From Microbacterium aoyamense (GTDB taxonomy: Bacteria; Actinomycetota; Actinomycetes; Actinomycetales; Microbacteriaceae): a stretch of DNA of 64,000 nucleotides. The notes below the pieces were generated by a model that had not been told where the DNA came from, searched no databases, and saw only the letters and a list, made by a program, of their open reading frames with translations. This document shows, piece by piece, positions 45,459-61,722 of this stretch (positions are counted from its first letter, which is position 1; each line of letters opens with the position of its first letter). The DNA lies in contig NZ_JAKNUT010000002.1 in NCBI RefSeq assembly GCF_023155855.1, forward strand, positions 186,001 to 250,000, in the 5' to 3' direction. The position numbers were made by a program, and so were the translations under genes.

Positions 45459-46390
45459 CACAGCCGCAGCGCAGCATCCTGGTCGTCGCGCACGCTCGTC
45501 GCGGCGACACCGTTCGCGCGGCCGAGCGTGTGATCGGCGCCCTGCGCGGCGCGGGCGCGACCCCCGTGCTCGCCGCAGACGACGCGCTCGAACTCGCGAC
45601 AGAGCTGCCGACGCTGGGCCCCGTCGCGATCCTCGATGTGGATGTCGCGGTCGCCGATGTCGAACTCGCCATCGTCCTCGGCGGCGACGGCACGATCCTG
45701 CGCGCGGCCGAGCTCGTGCGCGAGGGCACGGCGCCCGTGCTCGGCATCAACATGGGGCACGTCGGCTTCCTCGCCGAGATCGAGCGCGACGACATGGATG
45801 ACGCGGTCCGCCGCGTCATCGCCCGGGACTACGCGGTCGAGGAGCGGCTCGCGCTCCAGGTGCGGGTGAAGGATGCGCACGATTCGGTGCTCTACGAGAC
45901 ATGGGCGCTCAACGAGGCGACGGTCGAGAAGGCGAGCCGCGAACGTCTTCTCGAAGTCGTCATCGAGGTCGACGGGCGCCCGCTGTCGTCGTTCGGCTGC
46001 GACGGCGTCGTCGTCTCGACGCCGACCGGCTCGACCGCATACAACTTCTCGGCGGGCGGTCCGGTGATCTGGCCGACGGTCGAAGCGATCTCCGTCGTCC
46101 CGCTGTCGGCGCATGCGCTGTTCGCCAGGCCGCTCGTCGTCGGCCCGGAGCACACCGTCGCGATCGAAGTGCTCGAGCGCACCAACGGCGTCGGCATCCT
46201 GTGGTGCGATGGCCGGCGCTCACATGATCTGCCCCCCGGGGCCCGCGTCGTCGTGCGGCGCTCGGAGCGACCCGTGCGCTTGGCTCGCCTGCATCCCGCA
46301 GCCTTCACCGATCGCCTCGTGCGCAAGTTCCGCCTGCCCGTCGAAGGGTGGCGGGGTCCTTCCGCTCTGCCACCGGGGGAGACTCCGTGA
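45455..46390 (+). CDS. nadK: NAD kinase
   Basis: A 311-residue cytosolic enzyme phosphorylating NAD to NADP. The GGDGTILRAAE motif with the catalytic Asp, NMGHVGFLAE, and the Gly-rich SAGGP region near VSTPTGSTAYNFSAGGP are diagnostic. ATG 45455 overlaps the tlyA stop; homology begins about there, so the open frame to 45296 is not used. Confidence 0.97.
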   Translation: MTQPQRSILVVAHARRGDTVRAAERVIGALRGAGATPVLAADDALELATELPTLGPVAILDVDVAVADVELAIVLGGDGTILRAAELVREGTAPVLGINMGHVGFLAEIERDDMDDAVRRVIARDYAVEERLALQVRVKDAHDSVLYETWALNEATVEKASRERLLEVVIEVDGRPLSSFGCDGVVVSTPTGSTAYNFSAGGPVIWPTVEAISVVPLSAHALFARPLVVGPEHTVAIEVLERTNGVGILWCDGRRSHDLPPGARVVVRRSERPVRLARLHPAAFTDRLVRKFRLPVEGWRGPSALPPGETP

Positions 46391-48074
46391 TCGAAGAGAT
46401 GCGCTTGCGCGACCTCGGCGTCATCGCCGAGGCGACGCTGCCCATCGGCCCCGGGTTCACGGCGATCACGGGAGAGACCGGCGCGGGCAAGACGATGGTC
46501 GTCACGGGCCTCGGGCTGCTGCTCGGCCAGCGTGCCGATTCGGGTGCCGTCCGCGCGGGAGCCGCGCAGGCATCCGTCGACGGCGTGTGGATCGTGCCCG
46601 ACGGCGGTGCCGTCGCAGAGCGCGTGCGGGATGCCGGTGGCGATCTCGAACCGCTGGGCGACGGGCGCGCGGAGCTCTTCGTGGGGCGGTCGATCTCGAG
46701 CGAGGGCCGCGGTCGAGCCTCGGTGGGCGGCCGCGCCGCACCCGCGGGGGTTCTCGCGGATCTCGCCGACGAGCTCGTCGTCGTGCACGGTCAATCCGAC
46801 CAGCTGCGACTGCGATCGACCGCGGCGCAGCGCGACGCCCTCGATCGCTTCGGCGGCGGTGCGGTGCAGACGGCGCTCGCGCGGTATCGCGAGAAGTACG
46901 AGCGTGCGCGCGCGATCGAGCGCGAGCTGCACGATCTCGTCGAGGATCGCGATCTGCGCGCGCGTGAGGCCGACGAACTGCGCGCGCAGCTCGCCGAGCT
47001 CGCGCAGGCGACGCCGGTCGCGGGCGAGGACGATGACCTCGCTGTCCGGGCCGAGCGACTCGCCAACGCCGAGGATCTGCGGCTCGCGGCCGCGACGGCG
47101 CACGAGGCGCTCTCGGGCGACGGCGAGCAGCCCGATGCCGGGGCGCTTCTGGCCGATGCCCGCCGCGCCCTCGAACGGGCCCACGACCCCGCGCTCGAAG
47201 AGATCGCGACGCAGGTCGCCGAGATCGGCTACCGCACGGCCGATCTCGCGACCGCTCTCGCCGCCTATCTCGCCGACCTCGACGAGTCCGGGCCCCACGA
47301 ACTCGCGGCCGTCGAAGAGCGACGCTCCGTTCTGAACGGCCTCGTCCGCACGCACGGCTCGCTCGAGGCCGCGCTGAGCCTGCTCGAGACCGGGCCGACG
47401 CGGCTGGCCGAACTCGACGACGACAGTGACCGCGTCGAGCGACTCGAAGCGGAGCGGGATGCCGCGGCATCCGCCCTCGACGCGGCCGCCGCCACTCTCA
47501 CCGCCGCCCGGCAGAAGGCCGCCACGCGACTCGGCACGCAGGTCACGGCAGAGATGCGCGCTCTCGCGATGCCCGATGCGCGGGTCGAGGTGCAGGTTGC
47601 GCCCGGGCAGGCGTCGAGCGCGGGCCGCGATGACGTCGCGATCCTGCTCGCCCCGCACCCGGGTGCCGAGGCGCGATCGGTCGCGCGGAGCGCATCCGGC
47701 GGAGAGCTCAGTCGCGTCATGCTCGCGATCGAGGTCGTGATCGCGGGGGTGGATCCCGTGCCGACGTTCGTCTTCGATGAGGTGGATGCCGGGATCGGCG
47801 GTGCCGCCGCGATCGAGGTAGGTCGCCGGCTCGCGCGGCTCGCCGAGTCGTCGCAGGTCATCGCCGTCACCCATCTGGCGCAGGTCGCCGCGTTCGCCAA
47901 CAATCACCTCTCGGTCGTCAAGGCGAGCGACGGGTCGGTCACGGCATCCGACGTCCGCCGTCTCGAGGGCGACGACCGCGAGGCCGAGATGGCGCGGCTG
48001 CTGTCGGGGATGCCGGACTCCGAAGCCGCTCTGCTGCACGCGCGCGAACTGCTCGCGCTGCGGGGCGCGACGGC

Positions 48075-48078
<4 letters not shown>
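46387..48078 (+). CDS. recN: DNA repair protein RecN
   Basis: A 563-residue SMC-like ATPase acting in double-strand-break repair. Walker A GETGAGKT (29-36), two central coiled-coil arms (about 165-370), signature SASGGELSRVMLAIE and Walker B PTFVFDEVDAGIGG. GTG start overlapping nadK. No SOS box is visible in front of it, so damage control, if any, would act at an operon promoter. A GGATGCCGCGGCATCC palindrome lies inside at 47457-47472. Confidence 0.97.
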
Positions 48079-53264
<5,186 letters not shown>

Positions 53265-53265
53265 C

Positions 53266-54189
53266 ATGCGGCTCGAGCGCGCCGTCGACGCCTACTTGCG
53301 GCACAGCGCGATCGAGCGCGGGCTCTCGGACCACACCGTCGCGGCCTACGGGCGGGATCTCGCGGTCTACCGGGGATGGCTCGAGGGGCGCGGCGTCGTC
53401 GACTCCGCAGCCGTGACGCCGGCGCTCGTCGCCGAGTTCGCGGCGGACCGGGCGGCCGCGCAGCCGCCCGTCGCGGCCTCCAGCCTCGCTCGCCTGCAGT
53501 CCTCCGTCCGGGGCCTCCACCGCTTCCTGGTGCGCGAGGGCATCGACGACGTCGACCCGTCCTCGAAGCTCACGCCGCCGAAGCAGGCACGGCGGCTGCC
53601 GAAGGCGCTCACGATCGAGCAGACCGAGCGGTTGCTGGATGCCGCGGGCCCCGCACCCGCGGACGCGATGCCCGGCGAGCTCGTGGGCATGCGCGATCGC
53701 GCGCTGCTGGAGCTGCTGTACGCGACGGGCGCGCGCGTGAGCGAGATCGTGCAGCTGGACGTCGACGACCTCGCGCACGGCGATGTCCTGAGGGTGCGGG
53801 GGAAGGGCTCGAAGGAGCGGATCGTACCGATCGGCTCGTACGCGCGTGCCGCCGTCGACGCGTACCTGACGCGGGCTCGACCAGAGCTCTCACGGCGGGG
53901 TCGGGCGACACCCAAGCTGTTCCTCGGCGCCCGCGGAGCGCCGCTGTCCCGGCAGAGCGCGTGGCTCGTCATCCAGTCCGCGTCCGAGCGAGCGGGCCTC
54001 ACCGCCCATGTCTCGCCCCACACGCTCCGCCACTCGTTCGCGACCCACCTGCTGCAGGGCGGAGCGGACGTCCGCGTCGTGCAGGAGCTGCTCGGTCACG
54101 CGTCGGTCGCGACGACGCAGATCTACACCCACGTCTCGGTCGACGCGCTCCGCGACGTGTACGCGACGTCGCATCCCCGCGCGCGGTAG
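53266..54189 (+). CDS. xerD: Tyrosine recombinase XerD
   Basis: A 307-residue recombinase that resolves chromosome dimers at dif. The N-terminal SAM-like domain covers about 1-100. All catalytic residues are present: Arg157, Lys183, His252, Arg255, His278 and the nucleophile Tyr287. It starts one base after the Nudix stop, in the usual place before parA-scpAB, so it is housekeeping rather than a mobile-element integrase. Confidence 0.95.
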   Translation: MRLERAVDAYLRHSAIERGLSDHTVAAYGRDLAVYRGWLEGRGVVDSAAVTPALVAEFAADRAAAQPPVAASSLARLQSSVRGLHRFLVREGIDDVDPSSKLTPPKQARRLPKALTIEQTERLLDAAGPAPADAMPGELVGMRDRALLELLYATGARVSEIVQLDVDDLAHGDVLRVRGKGSKERIVPIGSYARAAVDAYLTRARPELSRRGRATPKLFLGARGAPLSRQSAWLVIQSASERAGLTAHVSPHTLRHSFATHLLQGGADVRVVQELLGHASVATTQIYTHVSVDALRDVYATSHPRAR

Positions 54190-54231
54190 ACCCTGCGCGC
54201 GCCGGGCTATGTGCGAGAATCGACGCACGAC

Positions 54232-55137
54232 ATGGCGAAGGCAGGAGAGTCGGTGGCGGGCAGCACGCGGGGCGCGACGAAGACGTCGGAGGACGGCGGT
54301 CCGATCGGCCCGACCGGGCGTCCGTATCACGGGTTCCCCACGCCCCCGGCGCTGAAGAGCCACGGCCCGGCGCGCATCATCGCCCTGTGCAATCAGAAGG
54401 GCGGCGTCGGCAAGACGACCACGACGATCAACCTCGCTGCGGCGCTGGCGCAGTACGGTCGCAGAGTCCTCGCGGTGGACTTCGACCCGCAGGGCGCCCT
54501 CTCGGCCGGTCTCGGCATCCAGACCCATGACGTGCCGACGATCTACGATCTGCTCCTCGACACCAAGCGCGACCCTGCCGACGCGATCGTGCACACCGGG
54601 ACCGAGAACCTCGACGTCATCCCCGCCAACATCGACCTGTCGGCGGCCGAAGTGCACCTCGTCAACGAAGTGGCGCGCGAGACGATCCTCAGCCGCGTGC
54701 TGCGCAAGGTCACGCCCGACTACGACGTCATCCTGATCGACTGCCAGCCGTCCCTCGGCCTGCTGACCGTCAACGCCCTGACGGCGAGCCACGGTGTCGT
54801 GATCCCGCTGGAGTGCGAGTTCTTCGCGCTGCGCGGCGTCGCGATGCTCATCGAGACGATCGACAAGGTCCGCGACCGCCTGAACCCCTCGATCAAGCTC
54901 GACGGTGTGCTCGCGACGATGTACGACGCACGCACTCTCCACTCGCGCGAAGTTCTCGAGCGGGTCGTCGAGGCGTTCGGCGACGACGTGCTCGAGACGG
55001 TCATCGGTCGCACGGTGAAGTTTCCGGATGCCTCGGTGTCGGGCATGCCCATCACGGAATTCGCGCCGGAGCACGCGGCCGCCCAGGCCTACCTGCGCCT
55101 CGCGCGGGAACTGGTCGCCCGCGGTGCCGTCGCCTGA
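54232..55137 (+). CDS. ParA/Soj-family ATPase
   Basis: A 301-residue deviant Walker ATPase. KGGVGKTTTTINLAAAL (about 56-72) is the P-loop, VDFDPQGALSAGL motif A', and LIDCQPSLGLLT the Walker B. The first 45 residues are a Gly/Ser/Pro-rich extension. No parB follows; instead scpA and scpB do, as in other actinobacteria (Rv1708), so it is a second ParA-like protein linked to chromosome organisation. ATG 54232 (MAKAG) is preferred to ATG 54211. Confidence 0.9.
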   Translation: MAKAGESVAGSTRGATKTSEDGGPIGPTGRPYHGFPTPPALKSHGPARIIALCNQKGGVGKTTTTINLAAALAQYGRRVLAVDFDPQGALSAGLGIQTHDVPTIYDLLLDTKRDPADAIVHTGTENLDVIPANIDLSAAEVHLVNEVARETILSRVLRKVTPDYDVILIDCQPSLGLLTVNALTASHGVVIPLECEFFALRGVAMLIETIDKVRDRLNPSIKLDGVLATMYDARTLHSREVLERVVEAFGDDVLETVIGRTVKFPDASVSGMPITEFAPEHAAAQAYLRLARELVARGAVA

Positions 55138-56068
55138 CGCCTCGGCTCCTCACGCCTCCGAATTCGGCGAAGAGCCGATCGCCGACGACGTGATTCCGTC
55201 GGCCGAGGGCACCGATCCGTCGCAGACGGCCGCTCGGGTGAACGTCGACGCGGCCGATTCCGACGGTTCGCGTGATGGCGAGGCGGAGCCGGGTTTCCGG
55301 GTCTCGCTCGGCGTCTTCGACGGGCCGTTCGACCTCCTGCTGACGCTGCTGTCCAAGCATGAACTCGACATCACCGAGGTGTCGTTGTCGAAGGTCACCG
55401 CCGAATTCATCGCCTATCTGCGCGAGCTGGGACCCGATGAGGAGCTCGAAGAGGCCTCCGAGTTCCTCGTGGTCGCCGCGACGCTCCTCGACATGAAGGT
55501 CGCGGGGCTGCTGCCACAGGGGGAGTTGGTGGATGCCGAATCCGTCGCGCTCCTCGAGGCGCGCGATCTGCTCTTCGCCCGACTGCTGCAGTACCGCGCG
55601 TTCAAAGAGGTGTCGGCGTGGTTCGCACGCGCGCTCGCGCTGGAGGATCGCCGGCACGTGCGCTCGGTGCGCCTGGAGGAGAAGCACCGCAACGCGGTGC
55701 CCGAGCTCGTCTGGACCCTGAGCCTCGACGACTTCGCCGCCCTCGCCCTGCTCGCGATGTCGCCGAAGGAGATCCCGCACGTCGGACTCGACCACCTGCA
55801 TGCACCGCTCGTGAGCATCCGCGAGCAGGCGGCCGTCGTCGTGACGCTCCTGCGCTCGTCCGGCACCCTGTCGTTCCGCGAACTGATCGCCGGTGTCGCG
55901 CAGCAGGGCGTGATCGTGGCGCGCTTCCTCTCCATCCTCGAGCTCTACCGGCACGCCGCGCTGTCCTTCGAGCAGCTCGAGCCGCTGGGAGAGCTCACCC
56001 TGCGCTGGACCGCCGAGCGGTGGTCCGACGAGAACCTCGCCACCTTGGGGGCCGACTATGACCGATGA
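55124..56068 (+). CDS. scpA: Segregation and condensation protein A
   Basis: The kleisin subunit (about 314 residues) of the SMC-ScpAB condensin. After an acidic tail of about 60 residues, the conserved FDGPFDLLLTLLSKHELDITEVSLSKVT begins, with helical middle and C-terminal winged helix (GTLSFRELIAGVAQQGVIVARFLSILELYRH). The GTG at 55124, inside the end of parA, is a best guess; no clear ribosome binding site exists. Stop overlaps scpB by 11 bases. Confidence 0.93.
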   Translation: MPSPDASAPHASEFGEEPIADDVIPSAEGTDPSQTAARVNVDAADSDGSRDGEAEPGFRVSLGVFDGPFDLLLTLLSKHELDITEVSLSKVTAEFIAYLRELGPDEELEEASEFLVVAATLLDMKVAGLLPQGELVDAESVALLEARDLLFARLLQYRAFKEVSAWFARALALEDRRHVRSVRLEEKHRNAVPELVWTLSLDDFAALALLAMSPKEIPHVGLDHLHAPLVSIREQAAVVVTLLRSSGTLSFRELIAGVAQQGVIVARFLSILELYRHAALSFEQLEPLGELTLRWTAERWSDENLATLGADYDR

Positions 56069-56663
56069 CCCGATCGAGCCCGACGCTCCCGTGCGGGCGC
56101 AGGATGCGGCCTCCGTCGCCCGTCGCCTCGAGGCGATCCTCTTCGTCGTCGACGAGCCGCAGAGCCTCGTGAGCCTCGCCACCGCGGTCGGGTCTCCGGT
56201 TCCCGCCGTGCGTCAGGCGGTCGAGGGCCTGGTCGAGGATTACGACGGGCTCACCGGCGGACCGCGGCGCGGGTTCGAGCTCCGCGAGGTCGGAGGCGGC
56301 TGGCGCTTGTACGTGCGCGACGACCACGACGACCTCGTGAGCGAGTTCGTGAACTCCCAGGCGCCGTCGCGCCTGTCGCAGGCCGCGCTCGAGACGCTCG
56401 CCGTCATCGCGTACAAGCAGCCCGTGACGCGCGGGCAGGTGGCATCCATCCGCGCCGTCAACGTCGATTCGGTCGTGCGCACGCTCCTGTCGCGCGGCCT
56501 CATCACCGAGGTGTTCACGGATGCCGAGACCGGCGCGATCAACTACGGCACGACCGACGCGCTGCTGGTGAACCTCGGGATCAACTCGCTCGACGAGCTG
56601 CCGCACATCTCGCCGCTGCTCGACGATGGCGCTGACGGATTCGACGCGGAGGTCGTCCGATGA
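56058..56663 (+). CDS. scpB: Segregation and condensation protein B
   Basis: A 201-residue protein of two winged-helix domains (RRLEAILFVVDEPQSLVSLATAV and ALETLAVIAYKQPVTRGQVASIRAVN) that dimerises and binds the ScpA centre. ATG inside the end of scpA; the next ATG overlaps its stop by four bases. Confidence 0.95.
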   Translation: MTDDPIEPDAPVRAQDAASVARRLEAILFVVDEPQSLVSLATAVGSPVPAVRQAVEGLVEDYDGLTGGPRRGFELREVGGGWRLYVRDDHDDLVSEFVNSQAPSRLSQAALETLAVIAYKQPVTRGQVASIRAVNVDSVVRTLLSRGLITEVFTDAETGAINYGTTDALLVNLGINSLDELPHISPLLDDGADGFDAEVVR

Positions 56664-57439
56664 GCGATGCGGGGACCGACGGCGTTCGCCTGCAGAAGGT
56701 GCTCGCGAACGCGGGCGTGGCCTCGCGGCGGGTGATCGAGGACTACATCGTGGCGGGGCGCATCCGCGTGAACGGCGAAGTGGTGAGCGAGCTCGGTCGG
56801 CGGATCGACCCCGAGAACGACCTCGTCGACGTCGACGGCACAGCCGTGCAGCTCGACCAGTCCAAGCGGTACGTGATCCTCAACAAGCCGACGGGAGTCG
56901 TCTCGTCGATGAAGGACGACCGCGGCCGGCCCGATCTGCGTCGCTTCACGAAGGAGTGGACCGAGCGTCTGTACAACGTGGGGCGACTGGATGCCGATAC
57001 GAGCGGCCTGCTCGTGCTCACGAACGACGGCGAACTCGCGCACGTGCTCGCGCATCCGTCCTTCGGTGTCACGAAGGTCTACATCGCGAAGGTCGACGGG
57101 CGTGTCACGCCGCAGACGATCTCGAAGCTCACGAAGGGATTCGACCTCGACGACGGCTTCATCAAAGCGGACAAGGCGCGGCTCCTCGACACGGGATCCC
57201 GCGACTCGCTCGTCGAGCTGACGCTGCACTCTGGCCGCAATCGGATCGTGCGGCGCATGATGGCCGAGGTCGGGCATCCCGTCGTCGAGCTCGTCCGCCG
57301 CCAGTTCGGACCACTGCACCTGGGAACCCTCCCCGTGGGGCGCGCCCGCGAGTTGACTAAGGTTGAACGGGGCGCGTTGCTGACGCTGTCGCGCGGAGCG
57401 TCGGCCTCCGACACCCCGGAGCATCAGGAGACAGAGTGA
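56660..57439 (+). CDS. rluB: 23S rRNA pseudouridine synthase, RluB family
   Basis: A 259-residue RsuA/RluB-type enzyme: N-terminal S4 domain (VRLQKVLANAGVASRRVIEDYI), then the catalytic domain with GRLDADTSGLLVLTNDGEL containing the catalytic Asp near 110, and SGRNRIVRRMMAEVGHPV. By family it modifies the 2605 region of 23S rRNA (E. coli numbering). Position after scpB is conserved. Confidence 0.93.
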   Translation: MSDAGTDGVRLQKVLANAGVASRRVIEDYIVAGRIRVNGEVVSELGRRIDPENDLVDVDGTAVQLDQSKRYVILNKPTGVVSSMKDDRGRPDLRRFTKEWTERLYNVGRLDADTSGLLVLTNDGELAHVLAHPSFGVTKVYIAKVDGRVTPQTISKLTKGFDLDDGFIKADKARLLDTGSRDSLVELTLHSGRNRIVRRMMAEVGHPVVELVRRQFGPLHLGTLPVGRARELTKVERGALLTLSRGASASDTPEHQETE

Positions 57440-58566
57440 GCGATCGGTCCGGCGCAGTCGCGCCCGGAGGAAGGCTCGCTCCGCGCGTCCACGGCACGGT
57501 GCGCATCGTCGGCGCCGGCCTGCTGGGGGCATCCATCGGGCACGCGCTCTCAGCACTCGGCGTGGACGTCGCGCTCGCCGACACGTCACCCGCACAGCTG
57601 CGCCTCGCGATCGACTACGGCGCCGGTCGCGCCGCGCGCGCCGACGACCGGCCCGGTCTCGTGATCGTCGCGGTCCCGCCGGACGTCACGGCGGACGTGA
57701 TCGAGCGGGAGCTCGTCGCCCACCCCGACGCCGTCGTGACGGATGTCGCGAGCGTCAAGCTCGAGCCGCTGCGCGCGCTGCGCGAGCGGGGCGTGGACCT
57801 CACGCACTACATCGGCTCCCATCCGCTCGCGGGCCGCGAACGAGGTGGCGCGATCTCGGCGCGCGCCGACATCTTCATCGGGCGACCCTGGGTCGTGTGC
57901 CGCGACGAGGAGACCTCCGCGACCGACCTCGCGCTCGTCGAAGGGCTCGCCCTCGATCTCGGCGCGACGCCGATCGAGATGAGCCCCGAGGAGCACGATC
58001 GCTCGGTCGCTCTCGTGTCGCACGTGCCGCAGCTCGTGGCCAGCCTGCTCGCGGGACGCTTCGTCGGCGCTCCCGACGGCTCGCTGCGTCTCGCTGGGCA
58101 AGGTGTGCGCGACACGACCCGCATCGCCGCATCGGCACCCGAGCTGTGGGTGCAGATCCTCGGCGCGAACGCGGCGCCGGTCGTCGACGTCCTCGACGCT
58201 CTGGCCGCCGACCTCTCGTCGGTCGCCGACGCCCTGCGCGCGCCGGATGCCCCGGGCGCGCGCCGCGCCGTCGCCGACACGATCCGCCGCGGGAACGAGG
58301 GCGTCGAACTGCTGCCGGGCAAGCACGGGCAGAATCGTCGTTTCGAGAACGTCGTCGTCATGGTCGACGACACGCCGGGCCAGCTCGGCCGCCTCTTCGG
58401 CGAGCTGGGCGAACTCGAGGTGAACGTCGAAGACCTCCGGCTGGAGCACTCGCCCGGCGCCCAGTTCGGGCTCGCCGAGATCAGCGTCGTGCCGAGCGCC
58501 GTCCGCCCCGCCGTCGAGGGACTCGAGGCCCGCGGCTGGAAGATTGCGAGCACCACCAATGACTGA
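57436..58566 (+). CDS. tyrA: Prephenate dehydrogenase
   Basis: A 376-residue enzyme of tyrosine synthesis. The NAD site is [17 protein letters not shown], the catalytic His lies in [14 protein letters not shown], and a C-terminal ACT-like domain ([20 protein letters not shown]) suggests feedback by tyrosine. GTG overlaps rluB. Whether it prefers prephenate or arogenate is not clear from sequence. Confidence 0.93.
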   Translation: MSDRSGAVAPGGRLAPRVHGTVRIVGAGLLGASIGHALSALGVDVALADTSPAQLRLAIDYGAGRAARADDRPGLVIVAVPPDVTADVIERELVAHPDAVVTDVASVKLEPLRALRERGVDLTHYIGSHPLAGRERGGAISARADIFIGRPWVVCRDEETSATDLALVEGLALDLGATPIEMSPEEHDRSVALVSHVPQLVASLLAGRFVGAPDGSLRLAGQGVRDTTRIAASAPELWVQILGANAAPVVDVLDALAADLSSVADALRAPDAPGARRAVADTIRRGNEGVELLPGKHGQNRRFENVVVMVDDTPGQLGRLFGELGELEVNVEDLRLEHSPGAQFGLAEISVVPSAVRPAVEGLEARGWKIASTTND

Positions 58567-59251
58567 CCCCGTGATCGTCGCGATCGACGGACCGGCCGGC
58601 AGCGGCAAGTCGAGCGTGTCGAAGCAGGCCGCGCGAGCGCTGGGCTTCGGCTACCTCGACACTGGCGCCGCGTACCGCGCGCTCGCGTGGCACGCGCTCG
58701 AGCACGGCATCGACACGTCGGATGCGGCATCCGTCCTCGATGTCTCCGGCGACTTCGATTTCGCGATCTCGCTCGATCCCGACGCGTACACAGTGCGCGT
58801 GGGCGCCGCCGACGTGACCGAGGCGATCCGCGAGCCCCGCGTCGCCGAAGCCGTCAGCGGTGTCGCGCGTGTACCCGCGGTGCGCGAGTCCGTCAATGCG
58901 CTCTTCCGCGCCCTCGTGGCGGGGTCGGGCAGGCGTGGCGTCATCGTCGAAGGCCGCGACATCACGACCGTCGTGGCGCCCGATGCCCCCGTGCGCATCC
59001 TCTTGACCGCGGCACCGGAGGTGCGCGCCGCGCGGCGCAGCGCCGAAGTGTCGACGCAGGATGCCGCATCCGTCGCCGCCGCGATGCACAAGCGCGACGC
59101 ATCCGACTCTTCCGTCGTCGACTTCCTCACGGCCGCACCCGGCGTGACCGTCGTCGACTCGACGGACCTCGATTTCGAACAGACCGTGGAGGCCGTGCTC
59201 GACGTCGTTCGCACGGGTCGCCGCACACAGGTGGGAGCCGATCATGGCTGA
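58559..59251 (+). CDS. cmk: Cytidylate kinase
   Basis: A 230-residue kinase phosphorylating CMP/dCMP. The P-loop [15 protein letters not shown] is at 8-22, [13 protein letters not shown] binds CMP and [12 protein letters not shown] is conserved. ATG 58559 sits inside the end of tyrA. It is the CMK long form with an insert in the CMP domain. The der ATG lies eight bases before its end. Confidence 0.97.
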   Translation: MTDPVIVAIDGPAGSGKSSVSKQAARALGFGYLDTGAAYRALAWHALEHGIDTSDAASVLDVSGDFDFAISLDPDAYTVRVGAADVTEAIREPRVAEAVSGVARVPAVRESVNALFRALVAGSGRRGVIVEGRDITTVVAPDAPVRILLTAAPEVRAARRSAEVSTQDAASVAAAMHKRDASDSSVVDFLTAAPGVTVVDSTDLDFEQTVEAVLDVVRTGRRTQVGADHG

Positions 59252-60776
59252 TTCAGGATTCGACGACGACTTCGAGGCCGAGGACGACAACCTCGTCGAG
59301 ACCCTCGCCGACCTCGACGACGAACTCGCGGAGCAGCGCGCCAGCGCACTGCGCGCCGCGCTCGCGGACTACGACCTCGACGACGAGGACGCCGCGCTGC
59401 TCGCGGGCCTCGAAAGCGGGGAAGACGGCATCCACCTGCTGCCGGCACTCCCCGTCGTCGCGATCGTCGGGCGGCCGAACGTCGGCAAGTCCGCGCTCGT
59501 GAACCGCATCCTCGGGCGCCGCGAGGCGGTCGTGGAGGACACCCCCGGTGTGACGCGCGACCGTGTGACGTACAAAGCCGAGTGGATGGACCGCAAGTTC
59601 ACACTCGTCGACACCGGAGGCTGGGAGCCCGACGCGAAGGGCATCGACAAGTCGGTCGCCGCGCAGGCCGAGATCGCGATCGATCTCTGCGACGTCGTGC
59701 TCTTCGTCGTCGACGCAATGGTGGGGGCGACCTCCACCGACGAGCAGGTCGTCAAGCTGCTGCGCAAGAGCGGCAAGCCCGTGTTCCTCGTGGCGAACAA
59801 GATCGACGACGCGCGCCAGGAACCCGAGGCCACGGCGCTGTGGAACCTGGGCCTGGGCGAACCTCATCCGGTCTCGGCGATCCACGGTCGCGGTGTCGCC
59901 GACCTGCTCGACGAGGTCATGAAGGTGCTGCCCGAGATCTCCGCCGTTGCGAAGGCCGAGATCGGCGGACCGCGTCGCGTCGCGATCCTCGGTCGCCCCA
60001 ACGTGGGCAAGTCGTCGCTGCTCAACAAGGCGGCGGGTGAAGAGCGCGTGGTCGTCAACGAGCTCGCCGGCACCACGCGCGACCCCGTCGACGAGATCGT
60101 CGAACTCGGCGGAAAGCTCTGGCGCCTCGTCGACACGGCCGGCATCCGCCGTCGTGTGCACCTGCAGCAGGGCGCGGACTTCTATGCGTCGCTGCGCACG
60201 TCGGCTGCCCTTGAGAAGGCCGAAGTCGCTGTCGTCGTGCTCGATGTGAGCGAGACGATCAGCGTGCAGGACATCCGCATCATCGACCTCGTGCTGGAGT
60301 CCGGCCGCGCGCTCGTGCTGGCGTTCAACAAGTGGGACCGCCTGAACGACGACGACCTCGAGAATCAGGATCGTCGCCGCTACCTCGAGCGCGAGATCGA
60401 GCAGGACCTCGCTCACGTCGCGTGGGCGCCGCGCGTCAACATCTCGGCCAAGACCGGGCGTCACCTCGACAAGCTCGTTCCGGCTCTCGAGACCGCGCTG
60501 GACTCGTGGGATCAGCGCGTGCCGACCGGCAAGTTCAACGCGTTCATCACCGAGCTCGTGGCCGAGCACCCGCACCCGCTCCGTGGAGGCAAGCAGCCGC
60601 GCATCCTCTTCGCGACGCAGGCGTCGACAAGGCCGCCGACCTTCGTGCTGTTCACGACGGGGTTCCTCGATCCCGGCTATCGCCGATACATCGAGCGGCG
60701 CCTGCGCGAGGTGTACGGCTTCGAGGGCACGCCGATCGTCGTCAACATGCGGGTGCGCGAGAAGCGTCAGCGCTAG
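59244..60776 (+). CDS. der: Ribosome-assembly GTPase Der (EngA)
   Basis: A 510-residue protein with two tandem GTPase domains ([12 protein letters not shown] near 75, [12 protein letters not shown] near 249) and a C-terminal KH-like domain. It acts in 50S maturation. An acidic N-terminal extension of about 65 residues ([21 protein letters not shown]), typical of actinobacteria, precedes the first G domain. Both NKxD motifs (NKID, NKWD) are present. Confidence 0.97.
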   Translation: MADSGFDDDFEAEDDNLVETLADLDDELAEQRASALRAALADYDLDDEDAALLAGLESGEDGIHLLPALPVVAIVGRPNVGKSALVNRILGRREAVVEDTPGVTRDRVTYKAEWMDRKFTLVDTGGWEPDAKGIDKSVAAQAEIAIDLCDVVLFVVDAMVGATSTDEQVVKLLRKSGKPVFLVANKIDDARQEPEATALWNLGLGEPHPVSAIHGRGVADLLDEVMKVLPEISAVAKAEIGGPRRVAILGRPNVGKSSLLNKAAGEERVVVNELAGTTRDPVDEIVELGGKLWRLVDTAGIRRRVHLQQGADFYASLRTSAALEKAEVAVVVLDVSETISVQDIRIIDLVLESGRALVLAFNKWDRLNDDDLENQDRRRYLEREIEQDLAHVAWAPRVNISAKTGRHLDKLVPALETALDSWDQRVPTGKFNAFITELVAEHPHPLRGGKQPRILFATQASTRPPTFVLFTTGFLDPGYRRYIERRLREVYGFEGTPIVVNMRVREKRQR

Positions 60777-60825
60777 CCGAGGTGATCGCGGATCCGCGGC
60801 CTGTCGGATGTGACAGTCTGAGTGA

Positions 60826-61722
60826 GTGACGATCGAGCCCCCCGCTTCGGGTGAACCGCGCCGCCCGCACGGGCCGCGTGACCCCGGTGACGCATGGGTG
60901 GTCGCCCCGAGCGGGGAGCGCTACTGGGGTGCCTTCGGTGCCGCCGGCCTGCTCGCGCTCGACCCCGACCGGGGCGTACTGCTGCAGCACCGCGTGTCGT
61001 GGAGCCACCACGGCGACACGTGGGCGCTCCCCGGCGGCGCCCGCCATGAGGGAGAGTCGGCGGTGGACGGTGCGATCCGCGAAGCGCAGGAGGAAGCGGG
61101 GGTTCCGGATGCCGCGACCCGGCCGCGCCTGTTGAGCGTGTTCGATCTCGGGTACTGGAGCTACACGACGCTCGTCGCCGACGTCATCCGTCCCTTCGAA
61201 CCGACGATCAGCGATCCCGAGAGCCGCGCGCTCGCGTGGGTGCCGCTCGACGAGGTCGACGAGCGCCCCCTGCATCCGGGATTCGCGGCGTCGTGGCGGC
61301 AGCTGCGCGGTGTTCTCGGCGTGCGGCCGGTCGTCGTCGTGGACGCCGCGAACGTCGTGGGATCCGTCCCCGACGGCTGGTGGCGCGACCGCGCCGGAGC
61401 GGCATCCCGCCTCCTCGCACGCATCGCAGGTCTCGCAGACCGAGGCGTCTCCGGCGGAGCACTCGACCTGCCCGAGGACGTGTGGTTCCCGGAGTGGACC
61501 GCCGTCGTCGAGGGGGCCGCGCGCGCAGCCGACGAGGCTCCGGGCGTCGAGGTCGTGCGGGCCGAGGCATCCGGAGACGACGCGATCGTCGCGCGCACGG
61601 AGAGTCTCATCGCGCGCGGACGCACCGTGACGGTCGTCACGAGCGATCGCGGACTCGTCGCCCGCGTGACCGCGGCGGGAGCGTCCACCCGCGGTACCGG
61701 CTGGCTGCTCGATCAGCTCTGA
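60826..61722 (+). CDS. Nudix hydrolase fused to a NYN/PIN-like domain
   Basis: A 298-residue two-domain protein. Residues 1-150 are Nudix (GGARHEGESAVDGAIREAQEEAGVP, complete box). Residues 165-298 begin VVVVDAANVVGSVPDGWWRDR and end VVTSDRGLVARVTAAGASTRG, with the three acidic sites (VDAANV, GDDAI, TSDRG) of a NYN/PIN-like nuclease. A fused pair could act on RNA ends or modified nucleotides; untested. GTG 60826 follows CAGTCT by six bases. Overlaps the convergent S4 gene by ten bases. Confidence 0.82.
   Translation: MTIEPPASGEPRRPHGPRDPGDAWVVAPSGERYWGAFGAAGLLALDPDRGVLLQHRVSWSHHGDTWALPGGARHEGESAVDGAIREAQEEAGVPDAATRPRLLSVFDLGYWSYTTLVADVIRPFEPTISDPESRALAWVPLDEVDERPLHPGFAASWRQLRGVLGVRPVVVVDAANVVGSVPDGWWRDRAGAASRLLARIAGLADRGVSGGALDLPEDVWFPEWTAVVEGAARAADEAPGVEVVRAEASGDDAIVARTESLIARGRTVTVVTSDRGLVARVTAAGASTRGTGWLLDQL

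Noticed and set aside
53266..54189. Integrase of a mobile element
   Set aside because: All residues and the neighbours (Nudix, parA, scpAB) match housekeeping XerD; no attachment site or element ends are visible.
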